A DNA stretch of 64,000 bases, taken from NCBI GenBank assembly GCA_963786985.1, contig CAWBBL010000027.1, positions 124,001 through 188,000 of the forward strand. Reading direction: 5' to 3'. This DNA is from Desertimonas sp963786985. GTDB taxonomy: Bacteria > Actinomycetota > Acidimicrobiia > Acidimicrobiales > Ilumatobacteraceae. The position numbers and the translations under genes are program-made. The notes beneath the pieces were generated by a model that was not told the origin of the DNA, searched no databases, and worked only from the letters and a program-made list of their open reading frames with translations. Below, piece after piece: positions 7,476 through 17,429 of this stretch (position 1 is the stretch's first letter; every line of letters begins with the position of its first letter).

Positions 7476-7510
7476 ATAGGGGACCGTTCGGTCCCCAGAA
7501 CACCCATCGG
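7465..7510. terminator. Bidirectional two-stem hairpin between converging genes (GACCGTTCGGTC family)
   Basis: Outer arms CCGATGGGTG (7465-7474) and CACCCATCGG (7501-7510) are perfectly complementary; an inner stem GGGGACCG/CGGTCCCC follows. There is no T-tract. It overlaps the queF stop and precedes the stop of the permease gene on the other strand, so it can serve both. Related hairpins lie at 34496-34540 and 49586-49625. Confidence 0.7.
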
Positions 7511-7522
7511 TTGGGAGGACGG

Positions 7523-8989
7523 CTACGTCTGCTGGCCCTTGAACCACGGCTCGCCGGCGGCCGCCGGCGGGCGCAGGGCCTGGCCACGCGACGAGACGAC
7601 GACGAGGGTCACGACGTAGGGGAGCATCGGGACGAACTCGTCGGGGATCGCATCGAGGCGGAGGTACACGAACAGGGCCGCGACCGCGGCCATCGCCATG
7701 ATCGCCGCCGACAGCCCGCCGAAGCGCACCGCGCCGACCACACCGGCCGTCGTGATCGCCATCCCCACGACGAGCCAGAGCAGGAAGACGGCGACGCTGC
7801 CGCCGAGCTCGTAGAAGAACGCCCGCAGCACGACGAACACGCCGAACGCCGACACACCGGCCGCGACGAACCTCATCGCCGATGCTCCCTTGGTGACGAA
7901 GGCGTAGATCGTTCCGGCGAACAGCAGCAAGGCGGCGGCGAGGAGCAGGGCGAGGACGAGGTCCTCAGGACTCAACCGCTGGGTGACCCCGTCGAAGAAG
8001 CCGAAGATCGACGCCCCGATGGCGACGCCGACGGGCCGCCAGTTGCCGACGACCAGCGTGGCGAGGCCGAGGAACCCCTTGCCGACGGTCATCCCCTGGC
8101 TGTAGCGACCGGCGGAGATGACCAGCATCGCCCCGCCGAGCCCGGCGAGGGCTCCGGAGATCGACGCTCCGAAGTACCGGTAGAGGTGGACGCGCACGCC
8201 GAGAGAGTCGGCTGCACTGGGGCGCTCGCCGGCCGATCGCAACCGCAGTCCGAACCGCGTGTGCCACAGCAGGAACACCGTGGCGGCGAACAGTCCGACC
8301 CCGACGAGCACGTCGTAGCGGACGCCCGCCGTGAGACCCTTGAGCATCCCGGCGACGTCGGAGACGGCGAACCAGTTCCACTCGTCGATGCGCCCGAGGA
8401 CGTCGGGCGTTTCGCGGCCGAACAGCTGCCCACCCGACAGAAACGGCATCGTGAACTCGCCGATGTCCCCCGTGACCCCGGGCGAGTTCGTCAACGAACC
8501 GCCCTGTTCATCGACGAAGAGGACCGTGGACATGAATCGGGCGACGCCGGGGGCGAGGATGTTGATGGCGAAGCCGGCGACGATGTGGTTGACCCCGAAC
8601 GTCGTGGTGACGATGGCCAGCAGCAGGCCGCCGCAGAACCCGCCAACGACCCCGCCGACCAGCGCGCCCCACGGTCCGAACTCCCAGCCCCACCAGCCAC
8701 CGAACACGGTGCCGAGGATCATCATCCCCTCGAGCCCGATGTTCACCGTTCCGCTCCGTTCGGCGTAGAGGCCGCCGAGACCGCACATCGCGATCGGTGC
8801 TGCCGTCCGGATCGCGACGCTCATCGTCCCGCTCGACGTCAGGTCGCCGTTGTCGGTGATCGAGCGGGTGATCGACATCGCCAACATCGCCGCCAGCGCG
8901 CCCCACAGCCACAGCGGGCCCGGGACGTGCAACCCTGCACGAGCGGGAGGCGGAGCCGTCCAGCTGTTCGAGCAGTGCGTCGCCGTCAT
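7523..8989 (-). CDS. Nucleoside ABC importer, permease (NupQ/YufQ-like)
   Basis: A 488-residue integral membrane permease of the BPD_transp_2 family (AraH/YufQ type). It has around ten or more hydrophobic segments and the family hallmarks GLYAERSGTVNIGLEGMMI and LRLRSAGERPSAADSLGV, the latter being the coupling region to the ATPase. The C-terminal portion after about residue 330 adds extra membrane segments beyond the usual 300-residue length. The ATG overlaps the stop of the other permease by four bases, making it the last gene of bmp-ATPase-permease-permease. Substrate class (nucleosides) is inferred from the family and from the neighbouring add and upp. Confidence 0.88.
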   Translation of the reverse strand: MTATHCSNSWTAPPPARAGLHVPGPLWLWGALAAMLAMSITRSITDNGDLTSSGTMSVAIRTAAPIAMCGLGGLYAERSGTVNIGLEGMMILGTVFGGWWGWEFGPWGALVGGVVGGFCGGLLLAIVTTTFGVNHIVAGFAINILAPGVARFMSTVLFVDEQGGSLTNSPGVTGDIGEFTMPFLSGGQLFGRETPDVLGRIDEWNWFAVSDVAGMLKGLTAGVRYDVLVGVGLFAATVFLLWHTRFGLRLRSAGERPSAADSLGVRVHLYRYFGASISGALAGLGGAMLVISAGRYSQGMTVGKGFLGLATLVVGNWRPVGVAIGASIFGFFDGVTQRLSPEDLVLALLLAAALLLFAGTIYAFVTKGASAMRFVAAGVSAFGVFVVLRAFFYELGGSVAVFLLWLVVGMAITTAGVVGAVRFGGLSAAIMAMAAVAALFVYLRLDAIPDEFVPMLPYVVTLVVVSSRGQALRPPAAAGEPWFKGQQT

Positions 8990-10143
8990 GCGACTGCTCC
9001 CGCGGTGTCAGGAGGAGCGATGGGTGGTGGGGTCGGCGCGGTCGGCATGGGTGTTCGCCGGGCCATCGCCCTGGTCTCGGCCTCCTCGGCCTTGCGTCGG
9101 ACGACCTCATAGGCGACGACGGCAGCGAGCAGGAACGAACCCTGCAGGATGATGCCGATCTCCTGCGGGATGTCGATGAAGCTGAGGCGCTGCGTCGCCC
9201 GCTCGATCGTCGCCCAGACGAGCGCCGCCGCGGCAATGCCGACCGGATGATTGCGTCCGAGGAGGGCCAGGGACAATCCAGTGAACCCGAGGCCCTGGGG
9301 GAATTGGTCGCCGTACTTGCCGTACTGTGGGTCGGCGACGAGCGGGGCCAGTCCGATCAATCCGGCGATTCCACCGGAGATCAGGAATGTCAGCATGACC
9401 ATGCGCTTCGGGTTGATGCCGGATGCCTTGGCCGCCGCCGGATTCTGACCCGAGACCCGCAGGTCGAAGCCGAAGCGGCTGCGGTTGAGCACGACGTGGT
9501 AGGCGATCCCGATGACGATGGCGATGGGCAGGAATCCCTGGAGGATGACGTTGGCGGGGAAGTGGAACCCGATCGCTTCGAACAGGCTGTTGAGGTTCGG
9601 AATTCGTGCCGCCTTCGGGAGTGGTCCGGTCTCGGCGACCATCCCGGCACCCCGATCCCAGTGCTCGCGCAGCAGGTAGAAGATCAGCTGGCTGGCGATG
9701 AAGTTGAGCATGATCGTGGAGATCACCTCGTTGACGTTGCGGGTGACCTTGAGCACGGCGGCGATCGACGCCCAGACCATCGCCACGAGCACGGCGACGA
9801 CGAAGATCGAGGCGACGTAGAGGGGCGCCGGCAGCCCCCACGAGCCGATCCCGAAGCCGAAGGCGGCGGCGAACAGAGCTGCGAGCTGGTGCTGGCCGTC
9901 GACGCCGATGTTGAACAGGCGCATGATGAACCCGATCGCCACGGCGACACCGGCGACGTAGTACGGCACGGCGCGGTTGACGATGGCGACGACCGAGGCG
10001 GTGCTGTCGATCGACTTCCACATCTCCAAGAACGTCGTGCTCGGGCTCTCCCCGGCGATCAACAGGGCGATCGAGGACACGGCGACCGCGACAACCGCAG
10101 CGAGAACCGGTGCAGCGACGCCGTAGAGGAGCTTGCGGCTCAA
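8986..10143 (-). CDS. Nucleoside ABC importer, permease (NupP/YufP-like)
   Basis: A 385-residue polytopic permease with about nine hydrophobic helices. Visible hallmarks are RLFNIGVDGQHQLAALFAAA and the coupling segment FDLRVSGQNPAAAKASGINP, matching the first permease of BMP-dependent importers. The TTG start overlaps the ATPase stop codon (TTGA) exactly as expected for translational coupling. The C-terminal tail is cytosolic, rich in charged residues followed by a Pro/Thr stretch. Works with the second permease to form the channel for the BMP lipoprotein-type binding protein encoded upstream. Confidence 0.88.
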   Translation of the reverse strand: MSRKLLYGVAAPVLAAVVAVAVSSIALLIAGESPSTTFLEMWKSIDSTASVVAIVNRAVPYYVAGVAVAIGFIMRLFNIGVDGQHQLAALFAAAFGFGIGSWGLPAPLYVASIFVVAVLVAMVWASIAAVLKVTRNVNEVISTIMLNFIASQLIFYLLREHWDRGAGMVAETGPLPKAARIPNLNSLFEAIGFHFPANVILQGFLPIAIVIGIAYHVVLNRSRFGFDLRVSGQNPAAAKASGINPKRMVMLTFLISGGIAGLIGLAPLVADPQYGKYGDQFPQGLGFTGLSLALLGRNHPVGIAAAALVWATIERATQRLSFIDIPQEIGIILQGSFLLAAVVAYEVVRRKAEEAETRAMARRTPMPTAPTPPPIAPPDTAGAVA

Positions 10144-11789
10144 GCGCTCCGTCCGTTCTTACCGTCTTGCGTCAGGGCGCCGGTCATGTATGCGCCGAGG
10201 TCGCCCTGGTCGACGGTCGCCGGGTCGAGGTCGGCGACGATCCGGCCGCGCAACATCACGAGCAGGCGGTCGGACAGACCGATCAACTCTTCGAGGTCGG
10301 CGGAGATCAGCAGCGTCGCCAGGCCGGCAGCCCGGGCATCGCGAAGAATGTCCCAGATCACCGCTTGGGCGCCGACGTCGACGCCGCGGGTCGGATGGGC
10401 TGCGATGAGCACCTTCGGTTTGGCCAGCATCTCGCGCCCGACGATCAGCTTCTGCTGGTTGCCGCCCGACAGCGTAAAGGCGCGGACGTCGATGCTCGGC
10501 GTCCGCACGTCGAACCCTTTGACGACCTCGTCGGCCCGCTGGCGACACGCGTCGCGGTCGATCAGCCCGTGGTGGGTGAAGTCGGCGCTCGTCTGCTGAC
10601 CGAGCAGGACGTTCTCCCACAAGGGCATCGCCAGGACCATGCCGTCCCGCTGGCGGTCTTCGGGGATCAATCCGATCCCGGCAGTGCGGCGGTCGAGGGT
10701 GGAGAGGTTGCTGACATCGTCGCCGTCGAGGGTCACGACGCCTGTCGCCGGGACGAGTCCGACAATGGCGTCGATCATCTCGGACTGCCCATTACCCTCG
10801 ACTCCGGCGATGCCGACGATCTCGCCGGCGTGGACCTCGATCGACACTCCGTCGAGGGGTCGGTGCGTCGCCACCGCACCTGGGGCTCCCGTGAACAGGT
10901 CGGCGCTGGAGGTGATGCCGAGCGTGACCTCACCGGCGTGGGCGTCGGGCTCGACGACGAGATCGGCGATCGCCAGCAGGACCCGGTCGGTCACCGTGCT
11001 CTCGCGGGTCTCCGGGGACGGGAGCTCGGAGCCGACCATCATCTCGGCGAGCTGCTCGGCCGTCACCGTCGACGGATCTTCGACTTCGCCCACCGTCTTG
11101 CCGGCGCGGATCACGGTGATCGCGTCGGCGTACTCGAGCACCTCGTCGAGTTTGTGGGAGATGAAGATGACCGTCGCTTTGCTGGCGGTCAGCTCGCGCA
11201 ACGACGCGAACAGCTCGTCGACCTCGTGGGGAACGAGCACGGCGGTCGGCTCGTCGAGAATGAGGATCTCGGCGTCCCGGTAGAGCACCTTGAGGATCTC
11301 GACACGCTGCTTCTCGCCGACGCCGAGGTCGGACACGAGCTCGTCGGGGTCGATCTCCAGCCCGTAACGGCTGCCGAGGGCGCGGATCCTGCGGCGCGCC
11401 GAGTTGCGCGCCATGACGGGCCAGCCCGGCTCGCGACCGAGGACGACGTTCTCCCACACCGTGAAGTTGTCGGCGAGCATGAAGTGCTGGAACACCATGC
11501 CGATGCCGTGGCGGATCGCGGCCGCGGGGGAGCTGAACTGCTGCACCTCGCCGTCGACGAGGATCGTTCCCTCGTCCGGCTGATGGGCGCCGTAGAGGGT
11601 CTTCATCAGCGTCGACTTGCCCGCCCCGTTCTCGCCGACGATGGCGTGGATCGTGCCGCGCCGGACCTTGAGGTTGACGCCGTCGTTGGCGACGACACCT
11701 GGGAAGCGCTTGACGATGTCGCGCAGCTCGATCGCGTAGTCGTCGCCGGAGGCCGTCCGCCGGTCGATGGGCTCCGCCACGACACTCAT
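10140..11789 (-). CDS. Nucleoside ABC importer, double ATP-binding subunit (NupO/YufO-like)
   Basis: A 549-residue ATPase with two ABC modules. Module one has an intact Walker A (GENGAGKST), signature LGVGEKQRVEILK and Walker B ILILDEPT. Module two, as usual in this family, has a degenerate Walker A (GVEGNGQSEM) but keeps the signature LSGGNQQK, while its Walker B carboxylate is replaced (VLIAAHPTRGVD). This matches sugar/nucleoside RbsA/YufO proteins in which one site is inactive. It follows the binding-protein gene after a strong hairpin that probably lowers its expression, and overlaps the first permease gene. Confidence 0.92.
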   Translation of the reverse strand: MSVVAEPIDRRTASGDDYAIELRDIVKRFPGVVANDGVNLKVRRGTIHAIVGENGAGKSTLMKTLYGAHQPDEGTILVDGEVQQFSSPAAAIRHGIGMVFQHFMLADNFTVWENVVLGREPGWPVMARNSARRRIRALGSRYGLEIDPDELVSDLGVGEKQRVEILKVLYRDAEILILDEPTAVLVPHEVDELFASLRELTASKATVIFISHKLDEVLEYADAITVIRAGKTVGEVEDPSTVTAEQLAEMMVGSELPSPETRESTVTDRVLLAIADLVVEPDAHAGEVTLGITSSADLFTGAPGAVATHRPLDGVSIEVHAGEIVGIAGVEGNGQSEMIDAIVGLVPATGVVTLDGDDVSNLSTLDRRTAGIGLIPEDRQRDGMVLAMPLWENVLLGQQTSADFTHHGLIDRDACRQRADEVVKGFDVRTPSIDVRAFTLSGGNQQKLIVGREMLAKPKVLIAAHPTRGVDVGAQAVIWDILRDARAAGLATLLISADLEELIGLSDRLLVMLRGRIVADLDPATVDQGDLGAYMTGALTQDGKNGRSA

Positions 11790-11833
11790 GTACTGCGCCG
11801 TTCTAGTCGATCGGTGGTGCCGAGCCAGAACGC

Positions 11834-11873
11834 GCCGAGGGCGCCTGCTCCGGTTGGAGAAGGCGCCCTCGGC
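11834..11873 (-). terminator. Intra-operon hairpin (attenuator) between binding protein and ATPase genes
   Basis: Perfect 13-bp arms GCCGAGGGCGCCT and AGGCGCCCTCGGC flank a 14-base loop, in the 105-base gap after the binding-protein gene. No T-run follows. Such hairpins commonly allow the binding protein to be made in excess over the membrane parts; that role is inferred. Confidence 0.65.
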
Positions 11874-11894
11874 ACGTTGGTCAGTTCGAGGTGA

Positions 11895-13097
11895 TCACTC
11901 TTCGACCGTGGTTGGCACGACGATCGTGCCATCGGCGATCAGCGCGGCCAGCCCTTCCATCGTCGGGACGTAGGCGTCGATGAAGCCGCCCGACGTCGAG
12001 TAGCCGACACCGCCGACGCTCAAGTCGTAGGTCTCGAGTCCCGGGGCGAACGTACCGTCCATCTCCGACACGATCGTGTTGTACACGGCGAGGCCGACGT
12101 TCTTCAGCATCGACGTCAGTACATATGGCTGGAGGTCGGCGTCGACCTGCCCATAAAGGTCGCTGTCGACCCCGATCGTCCACGTCTCGCCCGGTTCACC
12201 TGCCTCGGCGGCCGCCTCGAGCACTCCGTTGCCGGAAGCGCCCGCGGCCGCATACACGACATCGGCGCCGGCCTCGTACATCGCTGCGCCGATTTCCTTG
12301 CCCCGCGCCGGGTCGTTGAAACCGATCTGTGGGTCGTCCGACACGTACTCGACCAGCACCTCGACGTCGGGGTTGACGCACTCGGCACCGGCCACGAACC
12401 CGGCCTCGAACTTCTTGATCAGCTCGTTGGGAATGCCCCCGACGAAGCCGAGCTGTCCGCTCTCGGACTGCAGCGCGGCGGCGGCGCCGACGAGGAACGA
12501 CCCCTGCTCCTCGGCGAACACGATGTTGTGCACGTTGTCGGCCTCGACGACGGCGTCGATCAGCAGGAAGTGTGTGTCGGGGTAGGCGGCAGAGGCCTGG
12601 GTGATCGTGTCCAACCACAGGAACCCGGTGGCGATGACCAATTGGTTCCCGGCCTCGGCCGCAGCGGCGACGCGCTCGGCACGGTCGTCGGCGGATTGGG
12701 GCGGCGACTCGGTCGGCACGATCGCGTCGCCGAATTCGGCCACGGCCTGGTCGAGTCCGGCGGCGGCGGCGTCGTTGAACGACTTGTCCCCGCGGCCCGT
12801 GACGTCGAACATCAGGGCGACGGTCGTACCGTCCGCACCCTCTGCTGCCGTTCCGGCCGGCGCTGAGCCGGCTGCCGCGGTGCCAGCCGGTTCGGTGCCC
12901 ATCGGCTCGGTACCCGCCGGTGCCGTGCCTTCGGCCCCGGTGCCCGACGGCGCGCCAGCGGCGAGCGATGCGAGGTCGATGCCCTCACAGAGCCCCCCTC
13001 CGGCCGATGCACCGACCGAGGTGGCACCGACGGTCACGCCTGCGATGCCGATTGCCGCAACAAACCCTGCGGCCAGCAGTCGCCTGCTCCTGATCAT
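11895..13097 (-). CDS. BMP-family nucleoside-binding protein of an ABC importer
   Basis: A 400-residue exported protein. Residues 1-32 form a Sec-type signal (MIRSRRLLAAGFVAAIG, cleavage near GASA). A low-complexity linker of Gly/Thr/Ala/Pro/Glu repeats (about residues 50-85, with units like GTEPAGTAAAG) tethers the binding domain, which begins ALMFDVTGRGDKSFND, the BMP/PnrA hallmark. A lipobox is not clear; one Cys follows the signal region. ATG 13097 is preceded by GGGAGGACAAC. First gene of the importer operon. The ligand is inferred to be a purine nucleoside from the family and from add and upp nearby. Confidence 0.9.
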   Translation of the reverse strand: MIRSRRLLAAGFVAAIGIAGVTVGATSVGASAGGGLCEGIDLASLAAGAPSGTGAEGTAPAGTEPMGTEPAGTAAAGSAPAGTAAEGADGTTVALMFDVTGRGDKSFNDAAAAGLDQAVAEFGDAIVPTESPPQSADDRAERVAAAAEAGNQLVIATGFLWLDTITQASAAYPDTHFLLIDAVVEADNVHNIVFAEEQGSFLVGAAAALQSESGQLGFVGGIPNELIKKFEAGFVAGAECVNPDVEVLVEYVSDDPQIGFNDPARGKEIGAAMYEAGADVVYAAAGASGNGVLEAAAEAGEPGETWTIGVDSDLYGQVDADLQPYVLTSMLKNVGLAVYNTIVSEMDGTFAPGLETYDLSVGGVGYSTSGGFIDAYVPTMEGLAALIADGTIVVPTTVEE

Positions 13098-13208
13098 GTT
13101 GTCCTCCCATTCCCGGGCGTGCCGGGCTGTGTCTCTGACGATGCGGATGCAAGCGCCAGCCGTTGTCGATGCGTGGGAGGGGAACACCATCCCACCGCAG
13201 CGAGGTCG

Positions 13209-13214
13209 TACGAT
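13209..13214 (+). promoter_or_regulatory. Presumed -10 box TACGAT for the SGNH hydrolase gene
   Basis: TACGAT precedes ATG 13224 by nine bases and no Shine-Dalgarno sequence is present. The gap 13098-13223 also has to hold the divergent promoter of the binding-protein gene; I could not place that one. Confidence 0.4.
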
Positions 13215-13223
13215 ACATCGGCG

Positions 13224-14222
13224 ATGCCCGACCGGACCCCGTCGCGACAAATGTCCCGTTCACGGCGTCCGGTCAGCCAGCACCGCTATGCGATGCGCAG
13301 GCTCGTCGTCGTCGCCATCCTCGGGTTGGGCCTGTTCGGCGCCGTCCGCGGTCTGAGCACGCTGATCGATCGTCAGGGTGATGCCCCGGAGGTCGTCGCG
13401 TCGGGCGAGTCGTCGACGACGGTCGCCGTGGCGGGGATCTCCAACGGCACATCTGCCCAGGTAGCGGTCGTGACGACCCCGCCGACCCCACCGCCGACCG
13501 AGCCCGAGGAGACCGGTCCGCCCACCGCGGACAACCCGGCTGACGTGCTCATCGTCGGTGACAGCGATGCCGGCACGTTCGCCCCGTACCTCGAGATGCT
13601 CCTCGGCGAAACCGGACTGGTCGACGTCGAGCTCGACTACGTGGTGTCCTCGGGCCTCGCCCGCCCGGACTTCCACGACTGGCCGGCGCACCTTGCCGAC
13701 ACGTTGGAGAACAGCGACCCGGACATCGTGATCGTCACGTTCGGCGGCAACGACGCCCAAGGTCTCACCGAACCCTGTTCCAACGGCGCCGGAACGTGCG
13801 GGGTCGACGTGGTTGTGTCGCAGGCCACCGAGTCGAACGCCGCGGAGTGGACCGCCGAGTACGCCCGCCGGGTCGGCATCGTGATGGACATGCTGCTCGA
13901 CAACCCGGATCGCCGGGTGATCTGGGTCGGCATTCCCAACGCCCAGGATCCCGAGTTCACGGCCCGCCTGAAGATCCAGGACGAGGCGGTGCGCCAGGCT
14001 CTCGAGGACTACCCAGCTGCCGTGTTCGTCGACACGTGGGAGCACTTCGACGGGCGCAATGGCGGGATCGCCGAGCTCGTCGTCGACCCCCGGGACGGCA
14101 AGGCCAAGCCGGTCCGCCAGTCCGACGGTTTCCACCTCAACGCCGATGGTGCCGAGATCTTGGCGATCGACATCGCCGCCCAGGTCGAGACGATCCTCGA
14201 GGACCTCGGCGCCGAGGTCTGA
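13224..14222 (+). CDS. Membrane-anchored SGNH-fold hydrolase (DUF459-like)
   Basis: A 332-residue protein with a short basic N-terminus, one membrane segment near residues 28-46 (RLVVVAILGLGLFGAV), a Thr/Pro-rich stalk (TTPPTPPPTEPEETGPP) and an extracellular SGNH domain. Catalytic blocks are visible: block I GDSDAGTF, block III GGNDAQ and block V DGFHLNADGAEILA (Asp/His). In block I the usual nucleophile Ser of GDS is present. Such proteins often act as O-acetyl esterases or transferases on cell-wall polymers, which is inference here. It converges on the PhoX-like gene with only 22 bases between stops. Confidence 0.8.
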   Translation: MPDRTPSRQMSRSRRPVSQHRYAMRRLVVVAILGLGLFGAVRGLSTLIDRQGDAPEVVASGESSTTVAVAGISNGTSAQVAVVTTPPTPPPTEPEETGPPTADNPADVLIVGDSDAGTFAPYLEMLLGETGLVDVELDYVVSSGLARPDFHDWPAHLADTLENSDPDIVIVTFGGNDAQGLTEPCSNGAGTCGVDVVVSQATESNAAEWTAEYARRVGIVMDMLLDNPDRRVIWVGIPNAQDPEFTARLKIQDEAVRQALEDYPAAVFVDTWEHFDGRNGGIAELVVDPRDGKAKPVRQSDGFHLNADGAEILAIDIAAQVETILEDLGAEV

Positions 14223-14244
14223 GCTGCACCCTGCCGGACGGCAG

Positions 14245-15707
14245 TCACGCCGCCGAGGTGGCCGGAGTTGAGCCTGACGGCGCCGCTTCGCCGTCCCACG
14301 GGCCGGTGATCGCAAACGTGACGCCGGGGACCTGCAGATTGACGAACAGCGTCTCGCCGTCGGCGCTGAACGTCGCGCCGGTGAACTCGCTCCCCGTCTC
14401 CTCGGCGAGGTCGCGGGAGTTGCGGGCGAACATCGACGCCTGCCCGTCGGGGCTCACGGTGAACAGATGCTGGACTCCCTCACCGTCGGCGCACAGGAGC
14501 AAACCGCCCCACGGGGACACGGTGATGTTGTCGGGGCTGTCGAAGTTGTCGCTCGCCGGATCGGGGTTGACGCCGAACTGGATCACCAACTCCATGGTGT
14601 TGGCGGCCGGGTCGAGGCGCCACACCTGGCCGTCGTGCTCGCCGACCGACCCGTCGTCGTTGCGGGCGTACGAGGCGACGATGTAGGCGGCGTCCTCTCC
14701 CCACCACATTCCCTCCAGCTTGCGTGACCTCGTGACCTTGTTGAGTTGAACGCGGGTCGAGTCCTCCGTCGCCAGCGGGTCGGGGATCGCCGTCCATTCC
14801 GTGGTCAGCAGGGTGCCCGGCTCGCTGAACTCGGAGAGGTCGGCGACGAAGCCACCGTTGGAGTCGTAGGCGACGAGCGCTTCGAGAAGGGCCCCGTCGC
14901 GGAGCGAGCCGTAGCCGCCGAGTGGTGTCGTCGGGGTCGCCCGGTAGAGCAGCCCGTTGGGGCCGCTGGCGTCCTCGGTGAGGTAGACGACCCCCGTGTT
15001 GGGGTCGATGACGACGGCCTCGTGGTCGAAGCGGCCGAGACCCTCCAGCGGCGTCGGGTTCTCGTTGTTGGCGACGTCGACCGGGTCGACCTCGAAGACG
15101 AACCCGTGGTCCTTGGTCAGCCCACCGTCGCCGGTGACGGTCCTCGGTCTCCTCGCACGTCAGCCATGTGCCCCACGGGGTGATGCCGCCGGCGCAGTTG
15201 GTCGACGGTGCCGGCCAGGCTGACGTACTCGGCCACGACGTTGTTGTCGGCGTCGAGCTCCGTCGTCGTCGTCCCGCCCAGCGCCGCCGGGTCGTACGTG
15301 AATTCGGGTGCTGCCACCGCCGGGAACTCGATCGGTTCGTCCTCCTCGGGATATCCCTGCTCGCTGTTGCGGATCAGGAACCGCCGGCCGTCGACCTCGA
15401 ACAGCGCGGTGCCGTCGAAGGCGTCCGGCAACGTGCCGTCGGCGCCGGTCAGCGGCGCACCCGCCTCGGAGATCACCTTGTAGGTGAACCCATCCGGCAG
15501 GTCGAGGAGTTTCGCCGGGTCCGGAGTCAGCGCGCCATAGCCGGTCGCCCACGAGCGACGGATCGAGGTCGCGCGGCGGCCGCCCGCCGCCTTGCTGGAC
15601 GGGGCGGCGGCCGCCGATTGGGTGAACAGGGACGTCAGGTTGCCGACGACGACCAGGCCTGCGCCCGCCGCGCCGCGGTGGATGAGTTGTCTTCTGTTGA
15701 GCGCCAT
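14245..15707 (-). CDS. PhoX-family (DUF839) phosphatase, broken by two frameshifts
   Basis: The reading starts with a twin-arginine signal (NRRQLIHRGAAGAG) and continues as a PhoX/DUF839 beta-propeller: TGYGALTPDPAKLLDLPDGF, then, in a second frame, NCAGGITPWGTWLTCEETE, and in a third GDGGLTKDHGFVFEVDPVD through to EGMWWGEDAAYIVAS. The two shifts lie near 15200 and near 15142, and each equals one extra base. With both corrected the protein would be about 485 residues and complete. PhoX enzymes are Ca/Fe-dependent phosphatases exported by Tat. Because metG and a membrane gene in this window show the same kind of one-base insertion, sequence error is at least as likely as a pseudogene. Confidence 0.75.
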
Positions 15708-15732
15708 GCGCCGACCATTCCAGTCGGACGTG

Positions 15733-17368
15733 TCAGCGCGATGAACCGGTGACCTTCGTACCGTCGAACACCGGTTGAACATCAGGCGAACTCACTGGCA
15801 GGTCGACCGGACCGTCGGGGATCCGCCACAGCCGCCAGTCGTTGTTCTCCCAGACGAGCTCGAACCCGGCCGCGGTCAATTGCTCAGGTGTGGCGACGAC
15901 CTGCGAGTAGTTGTCCTTCTTGTTCTGCATGAACCAGTCACCGTTGGCCACCATGTTGTTCAACGACGTGGTCTGGAGGGCCTGGCGGCCGGTGTACAAC
16001 GTCGCCGTGCGCGCCCGGTAGTAGACGACGATGTCGTCCGGCCGGGTGTACTTGTCGATCGCGTCCATGGCGGTCTGGTTCTGCTCCTGGGCCGGGCCCC
16101 GTTGCACGGCACCGGAGTCGTTGAAGGCCTGCGCCGCATCGACCCGGCGGGGCAGGTCCGTGGCGTGATACACCGCCAGCCAGAGGAACGGCGCGGCGGC
16201 GAGCAGAGCGACGATGCGACGTCCACCCAGGGGCAACGGACGGCGGGCGACCAGGCGCCCGAGCCAACCGACGACGTAGAGCAGCAGCAGCGCCACGAAG
16301 AAGACGATCAGCGGCGTGATCTGCATGTAGTACCGCGACACCATCCGCAGGTGGGTGCCGATCACGAGCATCGTCGTCAACCCGAGCACCGCCAGGGGAA
16401 CGTTGCGCCGCGGCGCCTTCACGCAGCCGACGATGGCGCCGACCGCAGCGAGGCCGATCATCCACCGCCCGAACACCGCCGGCTCGTGCAGTCCGAGCTG
16501 GCTGACGAGGTGCGCCGGGTACTGCGGACGATGCCGGCCGGTCGGCTGGTTGTCGAGACTCCACAGCCGGGTGGCGATGTACCGCGGGCTGTTGCCGTTG
16601 TCGGGCACGAGCGTCGACGGCAACAGCAGCTGGAACGTCACGGCGCCGGCGGCAAACGTCAGGTACGGCGTGAGCAGCGTCTTCCACGGCACCCCGTTGA
16701 ACAACTGGCGTCCCGTTCGCCCAGAGCGGGTGGCCGCCAGGTCGACAAGCTGGGCGCCGGCGATGGCGAAGACCAGCATCAGCCCCTCGCGGCGCACGTT
16801 GTAGGCGGCGACAGCCAGCAGTCCGAGGATGATCAGGTCACGGGTCGGCGCGGCGGTGAGCCGGCCGCGGTCCATCATTCGGTCGAGCCACCAGATGACG
16901 ATGGCCACGACGAGCATGTGGGGGTACTCGGTGAGCAGCTGGTCGGTGTAGACGAGGTAGAGGTACGACGTGGCGAACACGGCGGTCAGGGCCAGGGCCA
17001 CGATGCGCCCGGCACGGCGCCGGACGATCCCGTGGTAGAGCACGAGCCACGCGGCAGAACACGGCGACCTCGACGAGCTTGAGACGATCGAAGTCGATGC
17101 CCCACACGCGCACGAACGGCGAGAGCAGCAACGGCCAGCCCCACGGGTAGATCGGCGGGGTCACCGCCGTGCTGTGGTCGAACAGGAAGCGGTTGTCGGA
17201 GATGACGTCGGCGATGTTGCCCTCGAACAGGCTCTTGGCCATCCGCACGTACAACGCCCAGTCGTCACCGGTGGTGTGCCCGCGCCGCTGGAGGTTGATG
17301 GCGACGTAGGCGGCGCCGAGGACGAGCAGCGTCAGCAGGGCGCCGGAGACCAGGCGCTTGCGGCTCAC
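15733..17368 (-). CDS. Polytopic membrane protein, glycosyltransferase-like, broken by one frameshift
   Basis: The N-terminal 120 residues read from GTG 17368 (KRLVSGALLTLLVLGAAYVA, then a luminal loop with GDDWALYVRMAKSLFEGN that resembles the first loop of GT39/GT83-type mannosyl- or arabinosyltransferases). Near 17050 the frame shifts by one extra base and continues as LYHGIVRRRAGRIVALALTA with about nine more helices and a soluble C-terminal domain. The acidic loop GDDW fits lipid-linked sugar transferases, but the family was not proven. Corrected length would be about 545 residues. Whether the shift is real or a sequence error is open. Confidence 0.65.
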
Positions 17369-17429
17369 TGGTGCACCACTGAGCGAACGGCGCCGTGAAG
17401 CTGATTCGCTCGCTCGAAGTCTCGCTCGC

